From: Paralvinella palmiformis | Taxonomy: Eukaryota > Annelida > Polychaeta > Terebellida > Alvinellidae | Direction of reading: 5' to 3' | NCBI GenBank assembly: GCA_025642065.1 | Contig: JAODUP010001490.1 | Coordinates: 43,744-107,743, forward strand | Length of the DNA stretch: 64,000 bases | In this document: positions 1 to 12,559 of the stretch, piece after piece | How positions within the stretch are numbered: the first letter of the stretch is position 1 | How the letters are laid out: each line of letters begins with the position of its first letter | Translations under genes and position numbers: made by a program | The notes under the pieces: generated by a model | What the model saw: the letters and a program-made list of their open reading frames with translations, nothing else | Database searches by the model: none | What the model was told of the DNA's origin: nothing

Positions 1-639
1 TCATATGGTTGTGGAAACAGTAGATTGCATTAAACCTTGTATTATTTTACACCTAATATTGAATCATACACTCCTAGCAATATGCCGTTTGTGGATATAT
101 TACAACCTGTTACACAAGACAGATTAAAAATCATCCCATCACGGTTTATTTTCTGAAGCGACATCTAACGGATAACGTAATACAATTGTTAATTAATAAC
201 GGCTAAAACCTGTTACTCCGCGTGATTTGTTGACAGAGAACAAAAACTTAATTAGCACGACAAATGATGTAATTGCCGTTATAATTACTAAGTTGATGAA
301 TAACGGAAGTGACGATTTCATCACGAGAAGTATACACAACATGCCGTTCGTTCACTTTATGTCATTTCTCTAAAAGCCTATTACCATATGTAATATTCCA
401 TGTCTACGAAATCTTTTATATTATTTTTGTCAGATTAATATGATGATAATATTTGTTGTTTGGACGAGATGTCTGTTAGAAGTATTATTAATTAGATACA
501 CTAATGTCATTAACCGTTATGTCTAATTGTAAACGACTCTAAAGTAAGGTGACTATTAATGTTAATAAAGGTTGATTCAAATATTATCCTGAAAACTATA
601 TTTAACATACCCACGCATTCCCGTACATTTCGTGTTTTC

Positions 640-965
640 TTCTTCTATTTTAGCTCAAACGGCTTGCAATATTTGATATCATAAGGGTTAGTGTCGAGAA
701 GGTCATACTATTTATCGGATATATGTATTTATGAGGTATTTGACCTTCAGGTAAATATTACAAAGTATGTTATTCTGCTGTTGGTAAATGCTGTTTTCTG
801 TACGCGGGGACTGTATGTTTAAGTATTTAGTCTGGGAATCCAATATTTAAATGACTGTAGCAGGCACGGTACGCCCTTAAAGCATTATACGTGCTCCTGA
901 TTCAGGAATAGAAACACCGTCATGTCCATTATTGGTATGTTGATAATATATCAAACTTTAAGACC
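640..965 (-). repeat. R1 repeat fragment
   Basis: Read on the minus strand, this stretch aligns by eye with the R1 copies at 3048-3290 and 19194-19480. It shares the block around a CCTGA-TCAGGA palindrome, the GCTACAGTCATTTAAAT block and the end block reading GGTCAAATACCTCATAAA. It is more diverged than the other copies. R1 has no convincing ORF and I do not recognise its class. Confidence 0.6.
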
Positions 966-1199
966 GGAAGGAGCACCTGCCAAACAGTCTGAGTTCATTG
1001 TTAGTAATAAAGCAAACTTGTTTATAATCTCTGAAAATCTAATAATAGCTCCTCTCTTCTGAGTGGTTGTCTAAAAATACAGCTATGTATCAACTGTGTC
1101 TATAAATTGGTTCATCTAGTTATATTTGTAGAGTTACTTTGAAGGCTGAAATGATTGGAATACATTCAGGTATATAAATTATTCGGTGTTTACATTTTT

Positions 1200-1345
1200 T
1201 GTTGCATAGCTAATAAGTAACTGGTGTGATATTACACATGTTACTTCACGAAATGTATCTGATTTCAATTCCCCGACAAATCTTCCAATTTTCTGTGCCA
1301 GTGTCATAACCCACACTGCTAAAACATACACCCGACGGTACACAC
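1200..1345 (+). mobile_element. SINE-B (CA-tailed SINE-like repeat), diverged copy
   Basis: This copy aligns with those at 2004-2120 (minus), 32127-32283 (minus) and 36382-36517 (minus). Shared blocks are ACATGT near the start, a GTGCC-rich stretch, and a 3' end resembling CACTGCTAAAAC followed immediately by CA repeats. I orient the unit so the simple-repeat tail is 3'. It is the most diverged copy in the window. Confidence 0.55.
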
Positions 1346-1351
1346 ACACGC

Positions 1352-1416
<65 letters not shown>
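1338..1416. repeat. (CA)n-(TA)n microsatellite
   Basis: A CA run with CG interruptions passes into a pure TA run. It forms the direct 3' extension of the SINE-B copy just before it, so it probably grew from the element's tail. Confidence 0.9.
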
Positions 1417-1417
<1 letters not shown>

Positions 1418-1907
1418 AATAGATATTTCAGGCATATGAAACTGTTTTTGTGCAGCCAATATCAATAGATGACCCAGATTCCTGACAGAAAACTATTTTT
1501 ACACCTTTGAGAAATCATGACCTAAGAATGACGAAATGTGAGCAACTATCTCTTCTATATGGACGAATCACATTGATTCATTAGTTACACTAACACAACA
1601 CATAATTATACCTTAGATGTTATATAATGATATACGGTTCTTATTAGTAGTGTTTATCCAGAGAATAACATGACCGATGAAGACAAATTTCCTTTTAGTC
1701 TTGTTGGAGCTAACAGGCGTAATATAAGTAATTTTAGGTGAGTTATTTGTTATATCCTCGAGACCATAAAACAAACTTGAAAGTTTGTTCTTTATGAACC
1801 TTTATTTTTATTCCTTGTGATTTGTGTCACATAGTCCCACATGGAAGTAGAAAACAACATACACATTAGTAACCAATTATTTATTGGTATTTCATTTAAT
1901 ACTTTCA

Positions 1908-2003
1908 TCTCTCTCTCTCTCTCTCTCTATGTGTGTCTGTATATATGCATGTCTGTGTGTGTGCGTGTGCGTGTGTATGTGTGTGCGTATGTGCGTGCGT
2001 GTG
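1908..2003. repeat. (CT)n-(GT)n microsatellite
   Basis: A CT run is followed by an imperfect GT run with GTGC and GTAT variants. On the minus strand it is the (CA)n tail of the SINE-B copy at 2004-2120. Confidence 0.9.
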
Positions 2004-2120
2004 TTTTAGCTATGTATAATAAGGCACAGGCACAGATAATCTAGAACCGTAAATTCAGTGGCGACTTTTCTTGCTGAGACATGTGTAATGTCTCACCAGT
2101 CCCTAAGCCGCCAAGCAAAA
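2004..2120 (-). mobile_element. SINE-B copy joined to the R1 composite
   Basis: On the minus strand it begins near GGCGGCTTAGGGACTGGTGA, passes ACATTACACATGTCTCAG, and ends GCCTTATTATACATAGCTAA before the CA tail. Compared with the copy at 32127-32283 it lacks about 40 bases in the middle. A GGTTC-A-ATT segment resembles an RNA polymerase III B box, which would make it tRNA-derived, but I see no clean A box. Confidence 0.65.
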
Positions 2121-2128
2121 ACTAAAAA

Positions 2129-2208
2129 CCGAATCACCTACAGCCGTGGAGTTTGGGAGTAGAACACCCAAGTCAGATCACGGCAGTAGTGAGAATGTTT
2201 AGATTAAT
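2129..2208 (-). repeat. R1 segment downstream of the SINE-A site
   Basis: This matches 19920-19990 almost base for base (the block around CACCTACAGCCGTGGAGTTT and the block CAGTAGTGAGAATGTTTAG). In this copy it is separated from the rest of R1 by a SINE-A; in the 19.9-kb copy it is continuous. Positions 2199-2208 are one half of the SINE-A target-site duplication. Confidence 0.75.
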
Positions 2209-2575
2209 GTTTTGTTTGTTTGTTTTGTTGTTCGGGGAGAATACCCAGGCTGTCGCTTAATCAGCACAGCCTCTATGTTGGAGTGGTTGAGAAACCTCCT
2301 CCCCCACCACTCACGGGGGAGCAGTACGGAAAGATGTAGCCGAAATACCCTGGTCACTGCCAGAGTGTTTTACGTCCTCAGGGTTTTTTTAACGTCCCCT
2401 TTATTTTCAATAATTCAGTGGAGACGGCAGCGCCATTTAACGTGGTCAGCCACCCACGATGTAGTGAGCCGAGACATTAATCCCTGGAAAAGATTCGACC
2501 TCTTACGGGGTTCGAACCTGCGACCGTTGGCACCAAGTGCCGACTGCTTAACCGCTAGGCCACCGGAGCTCACTA
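2209..2575 (-). mobile_element. SINE-A (tRNA-derived SINE) inside R1
   Basis: The minus strand starts GTGAGCTCCGGTGGCCTAGC and contains a perfect-looking Pol III A box (TGGCCTAGCGG) and B box (GGTTCGAACC), as in tRNA-derived SINEs. It is about 365 bp and ends in a short CAAAACAAACAAAACA-type tail. Flanks at 2199-2208 and 2576-2585 match at 9 of 10 positions (TTAG[A/C]TTAAT), which I read as the target-site duplication. Nearly full-length relatives lie at 14630-14902 and 28087-28450. Confidence 0.85.
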
Positions 2576-3290
2576 TTAGCTTAATTATCTAACCAGCCCT
2601 ATTTATAGCTATTTTTCAATTGCTGTATCTTTCTTCAAAGCAATACTATATAAACTATATAACCCAATTGTCACTGTCTTCAAAGATCAGTTTTTACAAC
2701 GGGCAGGCGTCACGAAGCAACTACTATTAAAACTGTTTAGCTTAATTGCTTTGAAATGACTGGCATCTGCGCTGAAGCAGACCGTAATAGCGCGTCATAG
2801 CTTCCGTACTGTTAAAACTATGTTAACATTTTCAAACCTGACCTAATGTCTGCTATTGTAGTAATAACGTTCTTAAATGTTATTTAAGACAAGCAGATTA
2901 CAGCTAATCTTGAATGGTGTAGTACAAACGCGACAAAACTGGACATAGGAAAGATAATTATATTCCCACATACAACCAAGGTGAATTGTATATGCAACTA
3001 AAGTTAGTATATAAAACACACCAACCGCGCGAGCTGTGTCCAATGCCAGTGTTTCTATTCCTGAGTCAGGAGTACATGCTTTATGAGCGTACTGTGCCTG
3101 CTACAGTCATTTAAATGCTGGATAACCAGGCCAAACACATAAACGGTGTCCCGGCAAAGACGCAAATAGTACATGGAATATATAGCGGTAGATAAACGTT
3201 TCTTAAAATGCGGGGACCAGGAAATATAGTCTCCACACGCACAGAAAACTGAACATCTCAATGCCTTGTCATATTTGCTGGAGGGTCAAA
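2576..3290 (-). repeat. R1 repeat, longest copy
   Basis: An approximately 700-bp unclassified interspersed repeat. It aligns with 18779-19488 over nearly its whole length, with 19497-19919 over the outer half, and with 14380-14629 in inverted orientation. Landmarks are CAACGGGCAGGCGTCACGAA near 2700, TATAAAACACACCAACC near 3015 and the CTGAGTCAGGAGTACAT block near 3060. A 68-codon minus-strand frame at 3055-3261 is not conserved among copies, so I treat R1 as non-coding. Confidence 0.75.
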
Positions 3291-3300
3291 TACTTAATAA

Positions 3301-3800
3301 TGTATGTGTGTGAGTGCGTGTGTGTGTGAGTGAGTGTGTGCTGGTTCTACAGCAAACATCGTGATACTGTATAATTTCTCTGTTTTTCATTACCGCAATA
3401 TCCGTGGAATTATATCTTGAGAGCTGTTTTCATATCCCAGCGCGGGGATCCTATAATATTGAGTGTAACTTACATTTGTACAAGGAAGTTCCATTACTAG
3501 AGATCGCCGTGGCCTCTAAAATGTAATTGTATCCTACATTAAGATATCTTGAACATTCTTAGATTTAGATGTTGAGGGTGGAACCTTTCAGTGATAAAGA
3601 ATAACGTCTGGATCGAGAAATGTCAGATGTATTTATATTTCCCCCCCCCCCCCAGGATGACGGTTCGAAAAGATTAGTTGATGTGTGTGTGTGTGTGTGC
3701 ATAACTATGTGTGTATGTATTGTATGTGTGTGTGTGTATGTGTATAGTGCGAATGTATATGTGTGTATGTGAGTTTGTTTGTGTTGTGTGCGTACGCTCG
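3301..3800. repeat. Imperfect (GT)n tracts
   Basis: GT-rich tracts at 3301-3345 and 3684-3830 flank about 340 bases of ordinary sequence with a C14 run near 3641. The first tract directly adjoins the R1 edge. Confidence 0.8.
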
Positions 3801-3830
3801 CGATTTATTTGCTTGTGTATGTGCGTATTA

Positions 3831-5094
3831 GCTAAGGTGCATTGATAATGTGAATATAATACTAAATAATTGCATTATGACCCAAATTTAATACCAAACA
3901 TTATCACAACAAATTAATTTTGTCATTTGATGATACTATGGTTATTAACATGTTATTGAGTGCAATCCTTATGTGAGAGTCTAATTCACATCTTAAATTG
4001 ATCCTATAGTTTGTCTTTGAAAGAGACTTTGGCTGAGTAATTATCAAATGAGTGATTTGTGAATTATATAAGCTCTTCATCCACTAATAGTGTGTCTTAA
4101 TGATCAATTGGTCATATTACTTACAATTATGACAATGATTTAGCAAATATTTGTTACGTTTAGAATGATTAGATGACAGTCTAAGGATGTTGGTGAGAGC
4201 TAATTAGTCAGGTAAAGTAAATAAAATTAGATCTTGATAATAATGTTGTCAAGAGTGGTGGGACCTATACCACCTACACAGATTCTGATTAGTATGAGAA
4301 ATACTGTAATTTCTTCTAAAATATTTCATTAAATCTGCTTATGAACAAAAGTATTGTATATGACAAAATTATTAAACTTTCTGCTGTCGTTGCTCGGTTC
4401 TTTATCTGCCAGACTATTTCCTATTCTGTGTTAGCTCTTATAGGACGAATACATATATTCAGTTACCAGTAGTGTTCTGGTTCTATGAGTATACTTGGCA
4501 CCCTAGAAGATATTCTTGATTACAGAATAGAACTTATCGTGATTAACCTATCATCTGAATCATGACAAGCACACGAATTCTAGAATCCTTTTTGGATATC
4601 ATTACTTTGCAAAGTTTAAAAAGGTACATGCTTTATTATATTATTTCTTTCATTTTTATGAATGGCATTAAATGCCACTAGTGGGAAAAGACATAAAAAC
4701 CCAGGTTCACTCATGAGTTACTGAACCGCACATAAAACTAAGCGAAATGTTCAATTGAATTTAGGGAATTCAAACAATTATATCAATTAAGTTTAAAATA
4801 TTTGACAATAATTTCTACTTGGCTGTGAAAGCGAACAATACAAACATTTGACTGAGTATCATTGTCGTGACCATTTTTAAACCAACATGTTCAGTTGCAA
4901 TTTTCTTAAAGAACATTCATAACGTTTCGGTGTGAAACTTTTATAACTCAAGTTTTTCTGTAGAGATTATCATTCAGCATTAAGTAATAAAATATTCGGG
5001 TCAGCGGGGAAATATATTTAATATCAGAGGAAAGTAAATATTGTCACTTCGGATTATTGACTTTATAAATTATTAAGCGTTTGGTTCTAACCCA
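3831..5094. other. AT-rich stretch, no feature seen
   Basis: No ORF with recognisable protein similarity, no RNA gene and no repeat boundary seen here. Confidence 0.6.
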
Positions 5095-5180
5095 TCAAAC
5101 TACATTAGGCTACGGTTTGTAAGCGGAAAATGCTAGGGCTTGACCTTCACCTATCTCGCGGACGATTTAACTGAATGTTC
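5095..5180 (+). repeat. Short dispersed repeat, copy 1
   Basis: The blocks GTTTGTAAGC-AAAAT-CTAG and GACCTTCACCT recur at 11015-11075 in the same order and orientation. No known family recognised. Confidence 0.4.
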
Positions 5181-5772
5181 AATTGGGGTCATTTATGCTC
5201 AGAAATCTGACAATCGATCAACTGCTGCTAGAATTAGACTGTTCGATGATACATTATAATCTACTGAACTAGACAGTTTAACAACCATCCCATTATAGTT
5301 TATGTGTTGATGTACATCAAACAGCTTGAGTGCGCACACTCGCTTTACGCCAATATTGTATCAAGTCAATGACACCTAAAGGAAGCCGTTATGGAACATG
5401 ATTTAATCAAGCTTATTCTTTTACTGCGAATATCCATACTCGGATAGCTGAAAAGGTATTCTCCTCACAATAAAATGATGCCGTATGCCGAGTATTTCCC
5501 AAACGTCTGTTATACTTTATACGCCGCATAAAATAATTATTTATTTTGTGCCATTTTTCTGTCACTCTTGGTAATAATGTTATCGATCAGAGGGGGTTAT
5601 ATTATTGTATGGGTGAAATAAACATAATGATTATATATTTTCTCTGAACACAGACGTCTGATAGAGGTATTTATAAAACCACTGAACCAGTCATACCTAG
5701 GATTACAAGCTCTTTTAAGAGAATGGACATTATATTTATGCTGTGATGGATATCTGTTATAATATCAACATG

Positions 5773-5776
<4 letters not shown>

Positions 5777-5806
<30 letters not shown>
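5777..5806. repeat. (TA)n microsatellite
   Basis: About 15 TA units; flanking sequence is unremarkable. Confidence 0.9.
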
Positions 5807-5807
<1 letters not shown>

Positions 5808-6297
5808 TATATCTTTATATACATAACATTACGCACATAGATCATCTATACGATTTAAAAAATGTCAAGGATTATGTTAATGGGTTATCACTATTAATTA
5901 TATTCTAAATGATGTCTGCAATATTATTATATTTTTATCCTATCCCAAACGTCACAAGGTTACTTTAATATCTTCACATTGACACAATGTATAAGTGACG
6001 AACTTAATCAGCTGGTCTTATCAAAATGTAATTCAGAAATATGTAGTAAATAATTTATAACACGTTAAAGAGCTAATATTACTAAAACAATTATTGATAA
6101 ATTTATAGTATAATGTAAGAAAGATATTGGAGTAATATATGTCCACCAACAGACAAATATTTGTTTAACTATAATTAGACAGAATCAGACTAAACACCTT
6201 CTAGATTTAATTTTTAACCAATTTTGACGTCTTCATTCGATGGCATTTCCAATCATGAACTAAATAGTGCCTGTGCTATTTTAAATTTCGATATAGA

Positions 6298-6452
6298 GTC
6301 AAGAGCTGGTGTAATTGCAATATAATAATTGTGATCGATTACATGATATCATGTAATTCTAATCATAATTGTCATTTCCGAATACAATGTAATTATAAAC
6401 GATTACATTACAAATATAATCGTATTCACCGATTATTTTTATGATTACACTG
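6298..6452. mobile_element. Possible non-autonomous hAT-like element
   Basis: The stretch is built from TGTAATTG, GATTACAT and TAATCG words in both orientations. It has near-complementary outer ends, GGTGTAATTGCAA on the left and GATTACACTG on the right. This vocabulary and the CAGTGTAAT-like end are typical of hAT termini. I could not find a convincing 8-bp target duplication, so the call is weak. Confidence 0.35.
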
Positions 6453-6469
6453 GGAGCTCACTATTAACA

Positions 6470-6514
6470 ATATGCCAAACTTGAGAAGAAAATATGCCAA
6501 ACTTGAGAAGAAAT
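6470..6514. repeat. 22-bp perfect tandem duplication
   Basis: The unit ATATGCCAAACTTGAGAAGA plus AA occurs twice head to tail. It lies just beyond the possible hAT-like remnant. Confidence 0.85.
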
Positions 6515-7532
6515 ATTATGCAATTTTATCTCCATCTCTCCCTGGACGAGTTTCTGAGCTTCCATTATCCAACCTGTTGTTTATGTGTGTATTAATGATG
6601 TCATTTACTATATATAATTATGTGACTATGGTCTTGTCAGACATGCTGTGTCACCAAATGATAACCAACCCCACTTAGCCAAACAACTGGTTAATCAAAT
6701 TATTATGATAATATATAACATAATGCATTGCATCTGTGAAGAAAGTGGTTAGATTGCATAATGTATCTGCCAGTCTCATGAATTTGAAATAGATTATTCG
6801 GGGCCATGAGATGAAGTCCTTAACAGACACGTTGAAGTTACAGGTTACTTGAAGGTTTAAGCCTGGACAGATCTAAAGTTAATCTTGAGCTCTAATAATG
6901 ATTGATGACACTTTAGTGAATGTTGTCTACGAATATTTGTTAGGAAATTTATTGAACTTTGAAATATTATATTAAGATACCGTCATAGTTTAGTACAATG
7001 GCGTCAGAGTCAGTTTAACAATATAATATCTAGAATACGCCACTCTCGGAAAGCTTGCCATGAAATATTTCAGTATCCCCATCATCGTCTGAGAGATCTT
7101 TTTATTTTGGAAACGAAAATATTCCTCCCTGATTGCAGTTGTTTTTGAAATCGGAACTTGGAACAGCAAAAACAATTATCACTTTGATTAAGAAATATAC
7201 TTCTAGAAACTTAATACTGATCAGGAACCTCCTTTCTACTTTCTTAGGGATTCAGTTTTTCTAAATCTATTCTAATTATAGATCTTGATATAATTTTGAA
7301 AACATCCATCGTTAAAGTAGTTACCTTCATTGCAGAAGAGGTTTTAGTGAAGACAAATCAGCTAAAGGAATCAGCATAATTCTAAAATAGAAGATGGATT
7401 CCACAGTTTCTTTCCCGAACTGAAAGCATCAAAATCAAGCTGAATAGAGCAAATTTCATAGAGAAATTACGATACCCCCATAAATTCGTTTCGGAAGGCG
7501 AAAATAATTATTATAATCTTTACTCGTTTCCA

Positions 7533-7533
<1 letters not shown>

Positions 7534-7575
<42 letters not shown>
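7534..7575. repeat. (CT)n microsatellite
   Basis: About 20 CT units, followed over the next 300 bases by degenerate TCTGT-rich sequence that ends in a (TA)n run at 7861-7888. Confidence 0.9.
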
Positions 7576-7577
<2 letters not shown>

Positions 7578-7856
7578 AGCCCTATGTCGATGTTTACATG
7601 TTTGTGTGTATCCTTGTTTCTTCTAGTAATATAGCAGTCTATCTGTCAGTCTTTATCTGTATCAGTTGGCATGTCTGTTTGTCTAGCTGACTGTTCATCT
7701 GTTTATCTGTCTGTCTCTTTATGTATCAGTCGTTCTGTCAAATTGTATGTTTGTGTCCGTCTCTCAGTCTGTTTCATCGTCTGTATACAAGTATTTCCCT
7801 CTATCGAACTGTTTTCTGTCTGTTTATATGTCTGACTTGATATATGCCTGTCTGTC

Positions 7857-7860
<4 letters not shown>

Positions 7861-7888
<28 letters not shown>
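7861..7888. repeat. (TA)n microsatellite
   Basis: 14 TA units after a CTGT-repeat stretch. Confidence 0.9.
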
Positions 7889-7892
<4 letters not shown>

Positions 7893-8357
7893 AAACAAAC
7901 ACACGTACACATTATCACACACAAAATATAGTAATTACAGCGTTTATTCGATTTTCTGAAATACCTATATTGAAGTGGATACGTACTTTTATATCAGTGT
8001 ATTTCAATTACTTGATTGATTGGAACATTAGTAACATTGTATTTTTAAATGTGACATTTAACGTTTATTTTCTTTAGAGAGGAGCATTTTCCTATAATCA
8101 TCTATCTATCTATCTAATCAAGTCACACAAAATATTGGGAATGTTTCTGCTTTTCTTTATATTTAACACTGCTTTCATCAATAATACCTTTCCTTATTGG
8201 TGTGTTTAAACATGAGTAACAAACAAATAATATATTCTACTTCAATCTACATTTATATTTCTGAGCAAACTTACTATTTACCATTTATCAAATCTTTTAT
8301 TACTTTCTGACAATGCTAGTCTTACCTTTGTGAGCGATATATTATAATATCATAATA

Positions 8358-8525
8358 TGCATGGGTGTTATGTAACGAAGTAAAACTACATTCGTTTCTC
8401 TACTTGAGTATTTTTTTCAAGTAACTGTAAGTAATGAAACAAGATTTCAACCAACTACCTTTACTTGTAATGAAGTTGTTTTATTTCCAGTAACACTACT
8501 TTTTACTTGATTAATGTAAATATTA
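8358..8525. mobile_element. Possible hAT-like transposon remnant
   Basis: It has repeated TTTACTTG, CAAGTAACT and TACTTGAGTA words in both orientations around a central segment, as in the subterminal regions of hAT elements. No transposase fragment and no clear target duplication are visible. Confidence 0.4.
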
Positions 8526-9158
8526 CTGTTTTATGGCCACCAATTACAACTTTAGACTATTCTATGGTGTTTATTCACCAAGCCGAGGAGATGCTCTAAG
8601 CGTTTTCGGGTTGAACATAGTTTTGTTGTTATTGTTATCTTATATATATATATATAATGTTTTGCTGACTGTAGGCTGTGCTATCCAATACCCGATCTTC
8701 TCTCAAAGAATTAGTTGTATTTGCCAGATCAGCTTGTATAACAGAAATAAATCAATTATATAGGTGATTGATTGGGCATTTTGTTTATTTATTGGTTTAT
8801 TTATGGAAGAAACGATCTGGCAATTACATATATGGAATAATACAAAGAAAAGCATCTTCCATATTGTTATCTATATAATCCGGAACATCCCCGGAAATCT
8901 AATTCTTAATGTGTCTCACTCAGTCTATCATAACATTGCTTTCTGTTCATGTGCTTGTTATCATTAATGTAATATTATTTTTCCTTCTGAATAACTGTGG
9001 GTGAGATTGAGTCACCCTACCTGATGATATGGTTACATCATCAGACAATTACATTTTGTAAATACCTGTAGATTGGTTATAAATGTAACAAGATATATAT
9101 TACATCCCCGGTAATACTGAGTGTATGTATTCAGAGCACATAAGGCGGGGCTAGATCG

Positions 9159-9163
<5 letters not shown>

Positions 9164-9210
<47 letters not shown>
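9164..9210. repeat. (AAT)n microsatellite
   Basis: About 15 AAT units, ending in AACAACAAC. Confidence 0.9.
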
Positions 9211-9213
<3 letters not shown>

Positions 9214-9570
9214 CAACATGTAGACGGTTAACAGTGTGATGTATTATTGAGTGTATAATCGACGATAAATGAACTAACATTGTGTGTGTGTTCGCGCGCG
9301 CGCATATGAAATTGATTGGTAAAAACGTAATTCAGACCATACGAGCTGGCTAATACATGGCAAGTCTGTGGTAAAGGTTAGTGGCCGGGATTATGTTTTC
9401 AAGTTTTTTAACTTATATGTCTCATTTAATTAACTATTTATTTATTGCTCATCTATCTGCTCAACTAATTTGACGGTAAATCTACAACCCTAAATGATCA
9501 TCAACTTTAGAAATGACAGTTATAATCCCTTTTAACCTATAGAGTCAGGTCTACGTGTATTCGTGGTATC

Positions 9571-9599
9571 CACACACACACACACACACACAGAGAGAG

Positions 9600-9654
<55 letters not shown>
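9571..9654. repeat. (CA)n-(GA)n-(CA)n-(TA)n microsatellite
   Basis: Compound simple repeat. I see no SINE-B body beside it. Confidence 0.9.
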
Positions 9655-9655
<1 letters not shown>

Positions 9656-10129
9656 TCTATATGTTTATATGTTGAGTTAATATACCAATTTAAACAACGA
9701 TACTTACATAATGATTTGTTTTGTTAAACTGTGGAAATAGGCTTGTTTCTTCCCTTGTCTATTTAGTCTGATTTATAATATTGATTTCAAGACTTATTTC
9801 AGTCTGTTTGTAATATTGAGCATCATAGAAGGTTTTGTGGAGAGCCATGGAAAGGGATGTCATATATTAATCTTTCATATTGTATTTGACCTTCAAGGTC
9901 TGAGCAACCAGGAAGACAGAATGAGGTAAAACATTGCCAAACAAAATGCAGCTTACACCAAAGCCGCGTGGCCCTAAATCAGTATTGCATAAACCTCTCC
10001 TGGATCTAGCATTAAATGAACGTAACACTACTCCAGTATTATAAACAACCTCTGCACCAAATAAGGAGATGCGCAGGTGCATTAATTGTTCAATTCAAAC
10101 TTTGAACTTGCAGCGTTGATACACAGGTT

Positions 10130-10430
10130 GTGCGGCAACTGCCTGATAATAGCTCCAATTTAGTTCATGACCAGAGTAAAATGGTTTACTACGCGACAGC
10201 GTTTCCAAATTCACCAGAACTTCCCGAAGATCCACTACTGCGTCTCAGTCTAAATCTAGAAACACCGATACTGCTCCGTCATAACTTATATCTACCACAC
10301 TTTCGCAATAAAATAAATCTAGCTGTTAGGAAGTTTATGTCCTCTATTATTGAGGCTACAGTCATTTATCTCATTCTCATTAATACGCCATTGGAGATGA
10401 AAATATACTCAATTTTCTTATTCGTCTAAG
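10130..10430 (+). pseudogene. Helitron Pif1-like helicase, C-terminal fragment
   Basis: A 99-codon open frame resembles the C-terminal part of Helitron Rep/helicase proteins (Pif1 family). It has the stretch FPNSPELPEDPLLRLSLNLE, where the family has a proline-rich segment leading to a lysine- or valine-rich strand, then PILLRHNLYLP and NLAVRKFMSSIIEATV, equivalent to the conserved asparagine-leucine and lysine-lysine-leucine-methionine region. The family protein is over 1,000 residues; here only about 75 residues are recognisable and the frame ends early. No Rep (HUH) domain or hairpin end is seen nearby. A second, different fragment lies at 54432-54815. Recognition is by eye only. Confidence 0.5.
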
Positions 10431-11009
10431 TTTCGCAATTTCCGGATTACTTGGCTAGTAGTGTCAAAAGAGCACAAGGTATCTCATTTTACTTTAAATT
10501 ACATAAAATGTCTAGCATGAGGACAAGTCATCAAGAGTACACTCTTGTATCGGTGAATTACAAACCATACACGGCCAATCTAGTTGTTCAATTTATGGAA
10601 GTCAAATAATTGCATATAGTAAATACCTGTCGAAGGTTTGTACTCATAAGAGCTCTGTGCATTTTCAATATAAACAAGACAAATGTGTGACGGCCTATCT
10701 CTATTATCCGAATGCATTCGACTGTTTTGACACGGCCCCGTTAATTAATTTATTTCAACAAATCGTGCAACATGCTACGTGCTTCGAGCTCAAATTTCAA
10801 GACCAAAACCATCCTAATTGTTTGTCTAGTTTAAACCTATCAACGTGGAAATTTTCTCTCAACAGTATTAGCAGGTATTAACTAGCTTAACATTTGAAAG
10901 ATTACTTCGCATAATTAAAGCAAGAAAACAGTGCATAATGTTAGAAGAAAGACTGTTTTGTCATTTCAGTTTATTCACTTTATAAACGATCGTGTGTTTT
11001 AGGTTATCA

Positions 11010-11110
11010 GAGCTCATTACGTCACAGTTTGTAAGCCAAAATCCCTAGATCGTGACCTTCACCTTCTTCATTTGGGTCATATTTTATGACACTTTAAAGA
11101 TCTAGCAGAA
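11010..11110 (+). repeat. Short dispersed repeat, copy 2
   Basis: Partner of 5095-5180: the GTTTGTAAGC and GACCTTCACCT blocks are conserved in order. Confidence 0.4.
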
Positions 11111-11465
11111 TGCTCAACGAGATTCCTTTTATTATCTACTGGTTATTAATGTCAACTGATCCTAGAAACCAAATCAGAAACATCAACCGTCACCTTACGG
11201 CTTATTTGTTGACGTCCAGCACTCAAACTAGCTTTACTTCAATTATATCTGATGTTGCAAATATTGTTCTTTTCAGTAAGCAACGGGTTAACGTGAGAGC
11301 TGCTGAAAATGGTTATGTTTTATTAAGACTCAATGAAAATCCATTAAATTATATGAAAACCAGCCAAGAATACATCTTTTCATTAAGGGAGTATAGCAAC
11401 AGTTGCTACTGTTGAATATGTTGATTATAAAGATAATAGTGACGTTAATTACTAATAATAGCAGA

Positions 11466-11531
11466 AGTAGTATTTGTAGTAGTAGTAGTAGTAGTAGTAG
11501 TATTTTAGTAGTATTTTTAATAGTAGTAGTA
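11466..11531. repeat. (AGT)n microsatellite
   Basis: Imperfect AGT runs. The long leucine- and isoleucine-rich minus-strand frame here is an artefact of the repeat. Confidence 0.85.
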
Positions 11532-11559
11532 TGTAACAACTTTCTTTTTAAACTCATTA

Positions 11560-12480
11560 ATTACAAATGATATGATGCTTTAACTGCATTAATCATTAAT
11601 TCATTTATGAATTTCCCAATGTCAATTTGTATTATAATATTAATATTGTTGATATTCATCAAATGACAATATATTAAAGCGTCTGCCAACATTATAATTA
11701 AAGTATTAAGCATAAGAACGTATTACTTTTAATATAATATTGATAACATAATCTTGAACCATTTGACCTGCTGTTAATTAATATTATGTGATCCTAGATA
11801 TTGCTGTTAATCTTTAGTAATGGTTAGACAGTTAAATTGTAACATTCATTTTTTCTGTAACAACATGATAAATACAAATAATAACACTCGATTATATCTA
11901 AATAAATAGAGATACTTTTAATAAACTGTTATATGGCTATTGGGGGAATTGTTGCTATTGTCTTAAAAATAATAGAATTTAAGTAGGAAACAAATAGCCA
12001 AATATCTATATGTATTATAAAATGAGTGTTGGTGAAACACAATTCAAATTATAATTTAGTGTACAGAACTAATTTTCGAAACAAATATAATGAGACTTAT
12101 AATATTACATGAGTACAACATTAACTTCTTAGGTCCAGAAATGATTATACATTATCTTTCATGTATGATTCAATTCATATTATATGGTACATTTATTGCT
12201 TCAAATATTTCATATTCCACCGTATTTATTATTGATAACAAACAAAGTTGTAATATCATTATATCTTTGCTGGATATTGCATATCTCCTGCATATATGTT
12301 ATCAGTTAAATGTGATAAAAGTAAAATCTGTATCTCTATAAATGACAGATTTATTTTTCAAACATTCTGGTTATTTCATGACTATTTCACTTTAATCAAT
12401 GCTCCTAGCTAATCGTCTTCTCGTACAATCCTATTCACAATAATGAGACTTGTTATTTCATAATCTCAATGTTTAAAATT
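11560..12480. other. AT-rich stretch, no feature seen
   Basis: The open frame at 12090-12341 has no recognisable motif and the base composition of its surroundings; I regard it as chance. Confidence 0.5.
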
Positions 12481-12482
12481 AT

Positions 12483-12492
12483 GAGTGTGTGT

Positions 12493-12541
<49 letters not shown>

Positions 12542-12556
12542 CGTATGTGTGTGTGT
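12483..12556. repeat. (GT)n microsatellite
   Basis: Nearly pure GT run of more than 30 units with a few GTAT and GTGC variants. No SINE-B end adjoins it. Confidence 0.9.
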
Positions 12557-12559
12557 TTA

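Noticed and set aside
2212..2592. 126-codon plus-strand frame
   Set aside because: Antisense reading of SINE-A; equivalent frames are not preserved in the other SINE-A copies.
8533..8967. Two adjacent plus-strand frames as a split gene
   Set aside because: Interrupted by a TA run and rich in hydrophobic residues from AT bias; no recognisable domain.
11110..11415. 101-codon plus-strand frame
   Set aside because: No recognisable motif, AT-driven composition and an overlapping microsatellite; likely chance.
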